A DNA stretch of 64,000 bases, from the NCBI GenBank assembly GCA_026214975.1, contig CM047808.1, positions 9,078,267-9,142,266 of the forward strand, in the 5' to 3' direction. The DNA comes from Gentiana macrophylla (Eukaryota; Streptophyta; Magnoliopsida; Gentianales; Gentianaceae). The notes below the pieces were generated by a model. That model was not told the DNA's origin. It was given only the letters and a program-made list of their open reading frames with translations, and did no database searches. Below, in pieces: positions 1 through 11,127 of the stretch (the first letter of the stretch is position 1; every line of letters starts with the position of its first letter). A program made the translations under genes and the position numbers.

Positions 1-1094
1 TTGCATCAATTATGTAATATCCTTGTCTCTAACTACTATAACGGGATTGCTCATGTCATTGCTTATTTTAAAAGGATTAAAATTACTTAACCATGTTTGA
101 GAACGTTTCTCAAAATTAATGATCATAATTTGGTTTTCTTGATCGAGAATTATAAATAAATATAAAGTCCGCTAAAACTACAACATAAAAATGAAAATAA
201 ATGAGTGTTGTTGTTTATACACGCAAAATCAAAAATGGTCTTTTGGTTTATGATTTTTTGCTCCCACTAGTCAACTACTTCCAATTGACTTTCAAGAATT
301 ATTAATTTCTTTAGTGGACAAGATCCTACTAAACTACCCCGACCCCCGCTTTGGTGGTGGGCGAAAATAGCATAATAGGTAGACAACTTCCCTTTGTCAA
401 TCGTATCCTATACGACTCTTGTTGTTTGACTAGTCAACTCTTTGACAAATTTTCATCTTATGAAATAGTCAAACCCTTGCCTCTAAAATCCAAACGACCC
501 CTCTTTGGCTGGTGGTCGAGAGAATTCTTAGTCAAGTCATAACCCCAATATTCGTGAGATCTCATACGATCATATCTCGATAATGATGATATACCCGAGG
601 TAGGTCAACCCCCTGCTTTGGTGATGAGTTGGATCGAACAAGGGCTCTTCACCGTCATTATAATATGGGAGGCAATTTCAACTTGATTCTTTTGAGGTGG
701 AAGTATTTATGTAAATTAATTCACTTAATTAATTTTTAATCATTGTCTCATCATAAATATGTCTATCTCTATAAACATATATCCTACACATTTATCTAGA
801 TCGTGCCTAGTCATGCATCTATCGTATCATATAAAATAAATACAAGCACAAAATAAATAAATGCGTAAAGTAACCGGTATGATCATGGACTTTTCCTAGG
901 TGCGGTTTCGAATACAAACTGACGAAACCGTGGGTCACAATCTAAGGGTAGCTGCAACCGCCAATTTCTCTATCACAGTTTAATACTAAGGACGTTATCA
1001 TATAACAATTCACAATTGGTCCTTTAAAAGAACATATATATGACAACATAAAAGCCATTTAATATATGCATAAACATAAAGAAATAGTAGAAAT
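1..1094. other. AT-rich region without recognisable genes
   Basis: No open reading frame with recognisable protein similarity is seen. Short blocks such as the 'ccgctttggtg' phrase near 345 and the related 'cctgctttggtgatg' phrase near 612 recur, which suggests decayed long-terminal-repeat sequence. No terminal repeat pair or target duplication could be defined, so no element is called. Confidence 0.5.
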
Positions 1095-1126
1095 GATCCG
1101 ACCCGGTCGGATCCGGTCCAACCCGA

Positions 1127-2032
1127 TTGGGTTTAGGACACTATTCCAACACTCTGTATATATTACAAGGGTCAGATGTTGTTGGTTATGCTGTTGTGGC
1201 ATCAGCTGACATTCATCAGACACAGCTTACAAAAATAAGGCACATAAGACTGGGTCACATGTGTGAAAAGGGGATGCAGGTTCTTTCTCAGAAAGATTTT
1301 TATGGGGGATGTAAGGTCAAGCATCTGGACTTTTGTGAGCATTGTGTGTTTGGAAAGCTTCATAGGGGAAAGTTCTCAAAAGGGGTACACAACACAAAGT
1401 CATCACTTGATTACATTCATTCGATTGTTGAGGCCATCAAAGGTGGAATCATTGGGTGGTCACTGAGATATTTTGTGTCCTTTATTGATGACTATTCAAG
1501 GATGACTTGGGTGGTGATGATGAAACACAAAAGTGAGGCATTCAATAATTTCAGGCAATGGAAGGCTCTAGTTGAAAATCAGTTGGGGAAGAAGATCAAG
1601 AGGCTTCGTACCATCTGAGATAATGGTGCAGAATTTACTGGACTAAGTTTGATGAGTTTTGCAGAAATGAGGGTATTTCCAGACATCATACAGTTAGGAA
1701 TACTCCTCAGCAAAATGGAGTAGCTAAGAGGCTGAATCAAACTCTTCTAGAGAGAGCAAGTTGTATGCTCTATAATGCTTGATTTGTCAAGGAGATTTTG
1801 AGTAGAGGCGTAAGCATAACTTGCTACTTAATCAATACGAGTCCTCACTTTGAGGATCAGTCTTAAAATACCAGTTGAGATGTCGTCAGGCAAGCCTACT
1901 GACTATTCAGTTCTAAGGGCTTTTGGAAGCACAGTTTACTATCATGTGAGTGAAGGAAGCTAGAACCAAGAGCCAAGAGCCAAGAAAGCAGTGATTGTGG
2001 TGATTGTGTGAAGGGTTATAGAATTTGGTCAT
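1127..2032 (+). pseudogene. Copia-A GAG-pre-integrase and integrase fragment
   Basis: The open part (1127-1618) shows the GAG-pre-integrase signature HIRLGHMCEKGMQVL and a zinc-binding pair CEHCVFGK. The integrase phrase VSFIDDYSRMTWV follows. It continues through several stops with DNGAEFTG and ends in the AFGSTVYYHVSEG region and KGYRIW-like residues just before 2033. This is the standard order of a plant Copia polyprotein. The domain is broken by a stop at 1616-1618 and further frame changes, so it cannot encode an active integrase. The reading frame resumes after the solo LTR with the DVVFDENYM phrase near 3550. Confidence 0.85.
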
Positions 2033-3514
2033 TGATGGGAGTCAACTTCACTTTGCACTTTTTGTATGTGATCTAGCCCCGTTTATCACTTTATTGGCAT
2101 GTTTTGGGTAGATTTAGACTGTTTGAGAGTAATATCGAGAGTTATACGCACGGGAGTTAAAGCTGTCATATCGATAGGGAACTCGCCTTTTGACGATATT
2201 TCACTCTTTTCCGAGTACTTTTGTCTTGCGGAATTACGCGTGGTGTTTGTTCGTCTATGTTATTGCAGGACTTAGGTGACTCGAGGACCCGGAAGGCGAT
2301 ATCTTGGACTAACGGGCGTTTCCCACACCCAAACTGGCGTTTGCAGGAAGCCCACCTCAAACGGGTGTTTGCCCATTCCAAACGGGCGTTCACAGAGCTG
2401 ACACTCATTCAGAAAGTTGGGTTTTCAGCTGGACGGGCGTCCAAATGACCCCCAAACGGGCGTTTGGGTAGGTTCAGCTCAATTCAAGAAAGTTCGTATA
2501 AGACAAACGAGCGTTCAAGGCAGGCCAGACGCTCGTTTGGATCAAAGAAACCCTAATCAAAAACTAGACTTCAAGGCAGACGGGCGTTTGACATGAGGCA
2601 AACGCTCGTTTGGCGCCGACAGCAGTATTTCACCATGCCTGTTCGTTAATCTTTATTTTGACCTATCTGGGAGGCATTTTCTGGTCAAGTGGTCTTCATA
2701 AATTTTTTAGGGAATTGAACGAGCTTTCGAACGCATCTTGAATCGTTCAAATTGGAGCTCTACACAGCAAGTTATCACCGATTTATGAAGACGAGTTAAA
2801 TGGGCCAAGTTGGTCGGCCCAACTAGGTCAAGGTCGCGATTTTCGCCTATTTAAGAGTAGCTAAACCTAAGAAACATATATTCGACTTTTATTGGCCTAG
2901 GTGAGTTCGAGGGCGGCTTAGGTGCTCAACCCAGCCCGGCTTGGAGGTTGTTATGATGAGTTGACATCTAAATAGCGGATTAGAGCTACGGACTAGGCTC
3001 CGTATTTCAATTTCTTAGTTTAGATTTTTAAACATAGTAGAATACGATATTTGATCGATAGCTTGGTGGAGTTTCGTGCCTAGGATCATTGTATGAATTA
3101 AAGGTTGATATCTTTTCTTTGATTTAGGATTCAAAAGTCTTGATCTGCAATGTTTTGATCTTCATTATTGTGAGTTTCCTGATTTCAATTTGTTTTCTCT
3201 CAATATTGTTTTGATTGTGTAGATCATTAGTTTGATGAAATTTACTCTGGATAAAAGTCTTGATTCAGATCCTTGTGTATGTCGTGAAATAATAAAAGCT
3301 TCGATCTTTTGTCTTGTTCATATACTCTTTGTCCTCTGATTTTAACGCAAGTTTTATATTCGACTCAATCTCCTCGTGGGATCGACCTCGGACTCTGAAC
3401 GCACTACCTACGATCGACCCGGTTCACTGCCGGTTAGAAAGTGAGTTTTGCCTAAGGTTTCGAGTTTTATAAATTGTATTTGATCGAGCCGGATTGCGAA
3501 ATCTCTACTTATCA
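2033..3514. mobile_element. Solo LTR 1 (1482 bp) inserted in Copia-A
   Basis: The segment starts with TG, ends with CA (TGATGGG...CTTATCA) and is flanked by a perfect 5-bp duplication GTCAT (2028-2032 and 3515-3519). Removing it restores continuous Copia homology. No internal region, primer site or second LTR is present, so it is best read as a solo LTR left by recombination. It matches the architecture of the element at 39172-40612 in reverse orientation. Both have an array of small inverted repeats about 0.3 kb from the start and a 'GTGG(G)ATCGA' block about 130 bp from the end. Family inferred: Gypsy-like; no coding part is available to prove it. Confidence 0.82.
2310..2614. repeat. Array of ~10 short inverted repeats (AAACGGGCGTTT type)
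   Basis: About ten irregularly spaced copies of a near-palindrome with a 2-nt centre are visible. Examples are aaacgggcgttt-like units near 2311, 2357, 2377, 2452 and 2578, tggacgggcgtcca near 2431, and aaacgctcgttt near 2600. Stems vary but stay self-complementary (AAACG/CGTTT and GGACG/CGTCC). The array lies inside solo LTR 1, and a homologous array occurs in solo LTR 2 at the same relative position. Confidence 0.75.
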
Positions 3515-3519
3515 GTCAT

Positions 3520-4318
3520 CAGTAGAAAACAGAGTTATACTCAGTAGAGATGTAGTTTTTGATGAAAATTATATGCTCAGTTTATCAGTGAAAGGACTCA
3601 TCAAATCGAAACCAGATTACAAAAGCGAAAAGCGGCGATAATGTGGAGCTTCAGGTGGAGCCGTTGAAATGCAACAATCAAACTGATCCAAGTCGGTTTT
3701 CATTTGATATGGTTGCTAAACCGTAGCCGAGTCAAGCCAGTCAAATTGAGCAAATGTCGGTTGAGGTTAAAATGGAGAACATGGGTCGCCATGGTATAGC
3801 TATCAGCAGAGCTAGAAGATCCAATGTTGGGGTACCTCCCAAGAGGTATGGTTTTGATGATTTGACTGGATACGCACTTCAAGCTGCAGAAGAAGTGGAT
3901 GGTTGTGAACCTTCTACTTACAGGGAAGCAGTGACATGTTCTGAAGCATCTCAATGGCTTGTTGCCATGAGAGATAAAATGGAGTCATTACTGAAGAATC
4001 AGATTTGGGATCTAGTTAAACATCTAGCTGATAGGAGAGTTGTTACATGCAAATGGATCTTCAAGAATAAGGAAGGGATACCTCAGGCAAAAGGAGTTAA
4101 GTATAAGGCACGTTTGGTTGCAAGAGGGTTCAGTCAGAAATAAGGGATAGACTCAGACATACTTCAATCAGAGTGTTACTAGCAATGGTGGCACAACAGG
4201 ACTTAGAACTTGAGCAGTTAGATGTGGAGACATCTTTCCTACATGGTGAGGTAGACAAAAAGATTTACATGGCTCTTCCAGAAGGATTCCAAGTTTCTGG
4301 TAAGGAAGATTTTGTGTG
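3520..4318 (+). pseudogene. Copia-A reverse transcriptase, N-terminal part
   Basis: Reading resumes with the post-integrase phrase ILSRDVVFDENY, then from 3754 an open stretch that includes YREAVTCSEASQWLVAMRDK, WDLVKH, CKWIFKNKEG and YKARLVARGFSQK. These are hallmarks of the start of a Copia reverse transcriptase (RVT_2). A stop at 4141 and a frame change follow, then LEQLDVETSFLHGEVDKKIY and PEGFQV. The sequence is cut at the codon for Cys by the Gypsy insertion at 4319 and continues at 11052 with [20 protein letters not shown]. Confidence 0.88.
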
Positions 4319-4962
4319 TGACGAGGGCCCGAGCAGGACCTGCCACGTGTCGTCATAGGAGTAACCTCACAATTGGGAGAAAGAGAACAATGGGCCCACA
4401 GGCCAGGAGCCTATTTAGGCGAAGATAGACATGACCCTGGATAGGAGGTTCGCCCTGCCTCTCTCGACCAGACACCGCAGGATGGCTCGGTCGTAACGAA
4501 GGGCAGACCAGGCAACCCAGTCTAGACGACCTGAGGAGCCCAGCGCAGGACGTCTGGGGCTTTCCTTATCTTGATATTCAACATGTGCCTATATAATAGG
4601 ATGAACATTGAGAGAACCTCATGATTATAGGATATTGATCCTACACTTTAAATGCGTTTGTAATTATCCCTAAATTAAAGGGATTTGCTCGAATTAATCC
4701 TTAGGGCTAAGAAATAAATCCTAAGACTTGCAGGGCAAGAAATAGGGCGAGACACCCCTTATATAATCAAACCCTAAGGAACTACGAGAGACTTGATTCC
4801 AATCATATACATTGGATACGTAGGCAACTTGAGAGAAACCAACTCTCAGGCTCAGCCTAAAATACCTAAAATTCACCATCCCCATTGTTCTAGGTTCTTG
4901 AAAAATCGCTCTTAGGATAATTTGGACCCGGATTATATCTCAGACGATATCCAGCATCGTCA
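4319..4962 (+). repeat. 5' LTR of the Tat-type element (644 bp)
   Basis: Begins TGACGAGGGCCC and ends GCATCGTCA. It aligns along its whole length with 9605-11046; after the 798 bp of MITE plus duplicated target are removed, the two LTRs are the same length (644 bp). Many differences look like transitions. Confidence 0.9.
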
Positions 4963-4963
4963 A

Positions 4964-4981
4964 TTGGCGCTAGAAGGAGGG
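4964..4981 (+). promoter_or_regulatory. Putative primer-binding site
   Basis: TTGGCGCTAGAAGGAGGG lies two bases after the 5' LTR end, where the tRNA primer site of an LTR retrotransposon is expected. The matching tRNA was not verified. Confidence 0.6.
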
Positions 4982-5011
4982 CCCTTTCAGCGATTTTATC
5001 AAGAAATAGCA

Positions 5012-6988
5012 ATGGCACCACCAAAGAATATCAGAAAAAAGACCCAATCACAGGCGTCGTTGGCCCAGGAGGGCGATCCCACCGACACGGCAGCTGGTCA
5101 AGCAGGCATTGGTAGGGTAGATCAAACTGCTGCCACCAACAGACATCAAGCTTATCAAGAAGAAGTGCTGGCCGATCCCGCTCAACAAGCCCTACTAGAA
5201 GCGTTACGAAATCAGGATCTGCCCGCGTTTAAGAGCATGCTTGGCCTAGCCTTAAAGGGACATGAAGAGCCTGAAGATAACACCCCTAAAACCAATCAAA
5301 CACACAAAGAGGACAAGGCGGACACAATATCCTCCACATCTAATGCGTGGAAAAATGAGGTTAACACACAAGCGCATGAGGCTGCCCGAGCAGAGCTCGA
5401 TGAGATACTGGGTCGTAGGTCTGACGATTTATCCTTTGAATCACCATTCTCAGTGCAGATCTTAAACTACCCGCGTCCCGGGAGGTTCAATGTGCCCAAA
5501 TTAGAACCTTATGATGGCTCCAAGGATCCCCAGGACCACTTGTTTCAATACTTGACACATATGAACCTGGATTGTGCGGCCGAAGAGATGAAGTGTAAAG
5601 ATTTTCCGGTTTTACTTACTGGCAGAGCCCGTGAGTGGTTCAGAAATCTGCCACCCCAGTCGATCTCCAACTTCGAAACCTTGGCTAGGAGGTTTCTGCA
5701 AGCTGTCGTCACGGCTAAGCCATTCTAGAGAAATGCCACCTACCTCATCACCATCAGATAGAGGAAAGAGGAGACCGTATTGCAATACTTGAAGAGGTTC
5801 AATGAAGAATCAAGACAGGTTAGAAACGTAGAGGAGCACCTCCTCATTACCTCATTCGTAGTAGGTCTACAAGAGGGCCGTTTATACGCTAAGTTAAACA
5901 GCAAACTTCCTCGGCCTATGGAAGAGTGCATGGAACTATCCTACAGATACTGCCAAGAGAAGAGGCTAACCTCTTAAAACGGGAAGCAGAGGGCTCTAAG
6001 AAAGATAAAGATGACAAGGCCGATAGAAAGCGCAAGACAGTCTGAGATCGAGTAGCAGCTCCGGTATCAGATCGATTGGGTAAAAAGGTGCACTTCTAGA
6101 AAGGGATTTTATCCCTTTAAATAGAACACGCGAGCAGGTCCTCGCCATAATGCAAAGAAAAGGCATAGCTCGAGTCCTGCCGCCCATGAGAGGCCCTCGG
6201 GAGAAAAGATATCAGACCAAATACTGTAAGTACCATGAAGACATTGGGCATGACTCAGAACATTGCAGAGAACTGCAAAGGGATATTAACGTGGCTGTCA
6301 TTGAAGGGAAGTTGGATGAGGTCATAGACCATTCACAAAACGCGGAGCCACGAGGGAGAAGAGAGTTCAAGAGAATGAACTATGGCCAGGATCGGGACCG
6401 GCGTGACGACTACCGAAGGAGAAGGGATCAATCCCCGGGTCCTGATGGGCAAGACGATAACCGTCCAACCAATACCATCAATACCATCTTGGGGGTCCGA
6501 GCACCGCTTCCCGATCTGAGGACGAAGGCATCAGTCAGTCCGTAATACCCACCGACTTCAGCAAGCGGCAAAGGCTTTCTGGGGAGGTAATTTACGGTCC
6601 TCGGGAGCCCCTTCCTATGGTCACTAATAATGAAGGATTAGTGATTGAATTTGTCATCAACGAGCATACAGTGAAACATATCGACGTCGATACAGGTAGT
6701 GCGGTCAATCTGTTGTACTATAATGTTTTCCAGTCGATGAAGCTGAAGGATGTCGAGCTGACACCTGTTTCGGCCCCACTATTCGGGTTTGCAAGACCCC
6801 CCGTGCATCCCATGGGCATGATTAAACTACCGACTACTTTTGGACAAATGCCAATGGGCATGACTCTTATGGTGGACTATGTGGTAGTCAAAGCACTGTC
6901 GGCATACAATGTCATTATGGGACGACCTGAACTTATAGATCTCAGAGCTGTAATCTCCCCAGCCCATAAAGAAAATTACTTCAAATAA
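5012..6988 (+). pseudogene. Gypsy gag and aspartic protease (broken)
   Basis: Gag starts at the ATG at 5012. The retrotransposon-gag domain runs from about 5480 (FNVPKLEPYDGSKDPQDHL) to about 5970. It is interrupted by in-frame stops at 5726 and near 5759. A gag C-terminal zinc-knuckle-like block follows at 6225-6275 (YCKYHEDIGHDSEHC), typical of plant Tat-type gag. The protease segment 6617-6988 carries the active-site triplet in VDTGSAVNLLYY and a C-terminal YNVIMGRPEL. At least two stops and several frame changes separate the parts. No reverse transcriptase follows. Confidence 0.85.
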
Positions 6989-7299
6989 AATTAAAAGTAC
7001 AGTGGGCAGAGCACCACAAAATATCCAGAAAATACATAAGTTTTTTCAAAAGTTCATAAAAAAAAATAAGTCTTAGCAGCAGGAGATGGAGTGGTCAAGT
7101 CTAGGTATCTAGATTTCGCGCTCTGTTGAGAGGAGTCGGCTCAGGACTTTGAGGATCAGGGCGGCGCTTGAAGTTCTTTGGCCCCAATGTCTTCACCTTC
7201 CTTAAATTCTCTCAGCCTGTCGTCAAAAATATGGCCTGCACCCGCCTTATACATGGTACGGTAGTGCAGAAGGTTAGGAAGAATCAGCTCGAGACGTTG
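6989..7299. other. Junction between protease and antisense ORF block
   Basis: No coding similarity is seen. This is where reverse transcriptase would begin in an intact element, so the pol deletion junction should lie in or near this stretch. Confidence 0.5.
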
Positions 7300-7692
7300 C
7301 TACTTTGCCTCGTCAAATCTAGTCATGTATCCATGCTGCATGACAGGGTTCAGCAAAACCTTCACAGCCCCGGTCAGATGGTCAGAGGACTTGTACTCAT
7401 GGATGACTCGGGCATATCGAGCCGGGAGAGAGGCTTCCAGGGCATCCCTCTCTACCCGGGCTTTAACCAAGGCGTGCCCCAGCTCCGAATTCTCCGCCGT
7501 ATACTTATCGAATGCAGCCTGGATCTTGGCAGTACACTTAGCCTTGGTCTGCTCTAGCTGCTCCTTTAAAGCCTTGATTTCTTCATCCTTGGCTGAAGCC
7601 GCCTCTCTGTGCCTCTGGTGGCTCTCCCTGAGCTCATCTACTGTCTTTCTTAAAGCTTCCTTACTTGCCGAGGACTCGGCAAGCCTATTCAA
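7300..7692 (-). pseudogene. Antisense ORF of Tat element, coiled-coil part
   Basis: An open minus-strand frame of 130 codons is rich in Glu, Lys, Ala and Leu with heptad-like spacing (KDEEIKALKEQLEQTKAK), so a coiled coil is likely. It lies downstream, in the minus orientation, of the segment at 8162-8905. Such antisense products usually have a conserved N-terminal domain and a coiled-coil C-terminus. A reading block between them (about 8022-8270, minus; VNEEEAPVVQMQPRLTRAGG) may be a middle exon. Function is unknown. Confidence 0.6.
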
Positions 7693-8161
7693 AAACTCCT
7701 GACCGACTTGAGCTCCCTACAGCAGCAGCACGGATGTCAGGAAAAACATATAACGATGCAAAAAGACAAAGTTCTGTAAAATGGAAGAACTATGAAAAAC
7801 TTACCACTGCGGCTAGATCTTGGTAAGATAACTCGAAAGCCGGCCCTAACCCGAAGAGGACCGGTCCTCAGTCAGATCTTCAATGTTCCCAGTCGGACGG
7901 GATGCAGCTTTTCTCTTCTTTGATCGACCCATCTGGGTGGAGACAGATATTATCTGCTTCTTTCTCTGGAGGCCAGCCTCCTCCTCTTCCTCCTCATCCT
8001 TATCATCGCCCACGCTTGTCCCTATGAGTTCGACCCCGTCAGAGGATGACCCAAGTGTGTCATCCGGGAGCTCGGATAAGCGTTGAGCTGAGAAAGTGGT
8101 CTAGACGGTCCCGGCAGGACCGGGTGGTCTCGGGCCAACTTATTCCTTCCGCCGGCCCTCG

Positions 8162-8905
8162 TTAGTCTCGGTTGCATTTGGACCACGGGAGCCTCCTCTT
8201 CATTAACATCTTGACGAGTTCGAAAAAATACGACATTGCCAACAACGTAACAAAGAGAATCAGCAAACACAACAAAAGTAAAACCCTACAGAGTTTATAT
8301 TCTTCTTTGTCTAGTTCCTTGAAGGGGTCGGGACCCGCCGTAGGCAGTTTGGCGGATTCGATCAGCTTGGAAGAGTATTTCTTCGCCTTGATGTATAGGC
8401 CACTTTTCCGAACATCGTCTATCAGTTTCTTGTCCACGTCCGTGGGTCTAGGGTCACTACCCAGGTCTGAAGAATTCCATCTACCCAGATTACGAGCCAC
8501 CTCGGGACAAATAAAGAAAAACCTAGACTTCCAACCTTTGTAGGAAGTCTCTCCCGGCTCGGTAAATTGAACCTCTGACAGAAAATCCCCTCGACGCGGG
8601 AAACAGTAGTACCCAGCCTGGCCCGTCATCTGTTTACACTGGTAGAAGAGCCGGAAAAGCTGGACAGTGAAAGGGATACAGGCACACCGACACCAGATAG
8701 CGAAACCCACTATCACCCTTATCCCGTTTGGAACAATCTGGGCAAGCCCCAACCCGTAATGATTTAGGACGGTCAGTATGGCTGGGCAGATGGGGAACCG
8801 TAGGTCGCAGAGGAGTTGCTCCTTGTAAACGGCACAATAGCCAGCCGAGGCCTGATAGGCATAAACGCCGGGGGCCGGAACTGTGGGTTTAAATAACGGA
8901 TTCAC
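8162..8905 (-). pseudogene. Antisense ORF of Tat element, putative gypsy-type transposon domain
   Basis: A 247-codon minus-strand frame contains RFPICPAILTVLNHYGLGLA, QIVPNGIRVIVGFAIWCR and GWKSRFFFI. These resemble the plant domain named 'putative gypsy type transposon' (Transposase_28, Pfam PF04195), from memory of the family and without a search. It lies between gag-pro and the 3' LTR and runs against the element, as the extra antisense ORF of Tat/Retand elements does. The last ~45 codons, after PFKELDKEEY, are hydrophobic and probably read into an intron. Its role in the element is not known. Confidence 0.68.
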
Positions 8906-9594
8906 CAGATTGTATTGCTTAGAAATGGAGGTTAAGTCTTTTTTGGTTCATTTGGTGTCTATACCCTGGCAAGCGGCCTATGACTTCAGAGCCATATGTG
9001 CTTTTAAAGTCAGAACAAACCTAGAGGTTCTGGAGGGGCGTGGAGGACTGGAGTAGGATGAATCATACCGGGGGTCTAAAACCAGATGCTCAACTCCCCT
9101 ACGGTTGGTTAAAGGTTTGGAGACAGGATTTTCGACCGGTAGTGGAACAGTTTTTCAGGGTTAACCTAAAAATGGATTCCTCACTCTACGATTTTGACTC
9201 AGATTCAAACAAGGCTTCAATCGAACTATCGGTGAGGATCAACGCTCACTTATTAACAATAAGAAAATCGAAAAATAAAGAAGGCGCAAGGCTTACTTGT
9301 ATTGAAGAAAGTGGAGATTAGAATGGCAACCGACTGCTTCAGTCTTGGGCATAAATGAATTTTGTAACATCTCGAAGGGCGTGACAAGACTAGGAAGTTA
9401 TAAACCCAAGAAAGTGGCACGAGGAAAACCGCCGTCATTAAGGCATTTAAAAGCGCCGGTCTCCGTGTCTGTCATAGTTAACGGTCAATGGCAATGCTGC
9501 CATGTGGCTCGACTAGCCTCAACTCTGTGGACCTATCGAGTTACGCTCTGCCTCAGTCAGGTCTGTCCTACCCTAGTATGGTCTGGCCAGACCT

Positions 9595-9604
9595 AGGGGG
9601 CTTA
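9595..9604 (+). promoter_or_regulatory. Polypurine tract before 3' LTR
   Basis: AGGGGGCTTA lies immediately before the 3' LTR start at 9605, in the position of the plus-strand priming site. Confidence 0.55.
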
Positions 9605-10211
9605 TGATGAGGGCCCGAGCAGGACCCGCCATGTGTCATCATGAAAGTAACCTCACAATAGGGAGAAATAGAGCAATGGGTCCACGGGCCAGGAGCCCAT
9701 TTAGGCGAAGATGGACCTGACCCTGGATGGGAGGTTTGCCCTGCCTCTCTCAACCAGACACCGTAGGATGGCTCGGTCGTAACGGAGGGCAGCCCAGGCA
9801 ACCCAGGTCTAGACAACCTGAGGAGCCCACCGCAGGACGTCTGGGGATTTCCTTATCTTGATATTCAACATGTGCCTATATAATAGGATGAACATTGAGG
9901 GAACCTCATGATTATAGGACATTGATCCTACACTTTAAATGCGTTTGTAATTATCCCTAAATTAAAAGGATTTGCTCGAATTAATCCTTAGGGCTAAGAA
10001 ATAAATCCTAAGAGACTTGGGGCAAGAAATAGGGCCAGGCACGTAGGTGAAGCGAAAACCCAATGAACCCAATCCACCCAAAACCCAAACCGAACTAACC
10101 CGAAAACCCAAACCAATTGAAACCCAAATTTTTGGGTTGGGTTTTGACCGAACCAAAAACATTTTGGGTTGGTTTAGTTTTTATTTTTCGGGTTGACCCA
10201 ACCTAACCCGA

Positions 10212-10212
<1 letters not shown>

Positions 10213-10294
<82 letters not shown>
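10213..10294. repeat. (TA)n microsatellite
   Basis: About 80 bp of uninterrupted alternating TA inside the hAT-like element. Confidence 0.95.
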
Positions 10295-10300
<6 letters not shown>

Positions 10301-10566
10301 CATTCCGTCAAAGTAAAATGATGTTATCATATTGCTGATATCACTTCATTTTCAGTTTCGGTCTACAATTCTTTGACCTTTCTCCGGAAAAAAGAATCGC
10401 GTATGTATTTTTATGTATGACTATTGGTCATTAATTATTATCTTTATATGTTGTTGGTTGTTATATGTTGTTGACTCTTAATTATCAAATTTTAACTTTT
10501 TCTTTCCTAAAAAAGTGGTTTCTATAACGATTATTGTTATGAACATATGACATGGAACTCGAATTT

Positions 10567-10568
<2 letters not shown>

Positions 10569-10614
<46 letters not shown>
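10569..10614. repeat. (AT)n microsatellite
   Basis: About 46 bp of alternating AT, the second such run inside the hAT-like element. Confidence 0.95.
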
Positions 10615-10621
<7 letters not shown>

Positions 10622-11046
10622 CATGTGTGTGGATTTTATAGCATAAAAGTGTTATTAATATAGATGCATGTTTTATGGATGAAACCCGAAACCCAACCCA
10701 AACCAACCCGAAACCAACCCGAACCAACCCACTGGGTTTTATAGTCATTTGGTTTGGTTTGGGTTAGTTTTTTCTTGAACCAACCCGACTTATACTATGT
10801 AAAAACCCAACCCAACCCAAGCTCAGCCCTAGCCAGACGCCCCCTATATAATCAAACCCTGAGGAACTACGAGAGACTTGATTCCAATCATATACATTGG
10901 ATACGTAGGCAACTTGAGAGAAACCAACTCTCAGGCTCAGTCTAAAATACCTAAAAGTCACCATCCCCATTGTTCTAGGTCTTGACAAATCGCTCTTAGG
11001 ATAATTTGGACCGGGATTATATCTCGGATGATATCCGGCATCGTCA

Positions 11047-11127
11047 ATGTGCAAATTGAAGAAGTCCTTGTATGGACTGAAGCAAGCTCCTAGGCAGTGG
11101 TATAAAAGGTTTGACAGTTATATGATC
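11047..11127 (+). pseudogene. Copia-A reverse transcriptase continuation
   Basis: After the Gypsy 3' LTR the frame reads [20 protein letters not shown], the canonical Copia RT block, directly continuing the sequence cut at 4318. Similarity stops near 11127, where Copia-A is truncated. Confidence 0.88.

Larger units (their letters stand above)
10043..10832. mobile_element. hAT-like non-coding element (790 bp) inside the 3' LTR
   Basis: Flanked by imperfect 8-bp repeats CCAGGCAC (10035-10042) and CCAGACGC (10833-10840). Removing element plus one repeat restores an LTR of 644 bp, equal to its partner. Ends are weakly inverted (GTAGGTGAAGC and CTAGGGCTGAGC). Both ends carry runs of 'aacccgaacccaacc', in mutually opposite register, enclosing two TA microsatellites. 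Eight-bp duplication and CTAGGG-type ends suggest hAT. No transposase is present. Confidence 0.65.
4319..11046 (+). mobile_element. Tat-lineage Gypsy derivative lacking RT/IN
   Basis: This is a complete LTR element boundary to boundary: 5' LTR 4319-4962, 3' LTR 9605-11046, target duplication GTGTG (4314-4318) and ATGTG (11047-11051), with one mismatch. Inside are gag and an aspartic protease on the plus strand, then a large antisense ORF block, then a purine tract. Reverse transcriptase, RNase H and integrase are absent between 6988 and 9604. An extra antisense ORF upstream of the 3' LTR is known for Tat/Retand-type Gypsy elements. The missing pol makes this a non-autonomous deletion derivative. 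The LTRs have diverged visibly, so the insertion is not recent. Confidence 0.88.
9605..11046 (+). repeat. 3' LTR of the Tat-type element, split by a MITE
   Basis: Matches the 5' LTR from TGATGAGGGCCC to GCATCGTCA. It is longer by 798 bp because of a 790-bp insertion plus an 8-bp duplication at 10035-10840. Confidence 0.9.
1095..11127 (+). mobile_element. Copia-A: old Ty1/Copia fragment with two nested LTR insertions
   Basis: Pieces of one Copia polyprotein occur in order on the plus strand. GAG-pre-integrase and integrase lie at 1127-2032, the start of reverse transcriptase at 3520-4318, and the RT continuation at 11047-11127. The gaps are exactly filled by a solo LTR (2033-3514) and a Gypsy derivative (4319-11046), each bounded by target duplications, so the three pieces once formed one continuous gene. 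No Copia LTRs of its own are identifiable. Stops and frameshifts are frequent, so it is an inactive relic. Confidence 0.85.

Noticed and set aside
2166..2448. Overlapping frames on both strands in solo LTR 1
   Set aside because: They are generated by the GC-richer inverted-repeat array, and neither resembles a protein.
10485..10748. Minus-strand frame across a TA microsatellite
   Set aside because: Its Tyr-Ile repeats are only the translation of the TA run.
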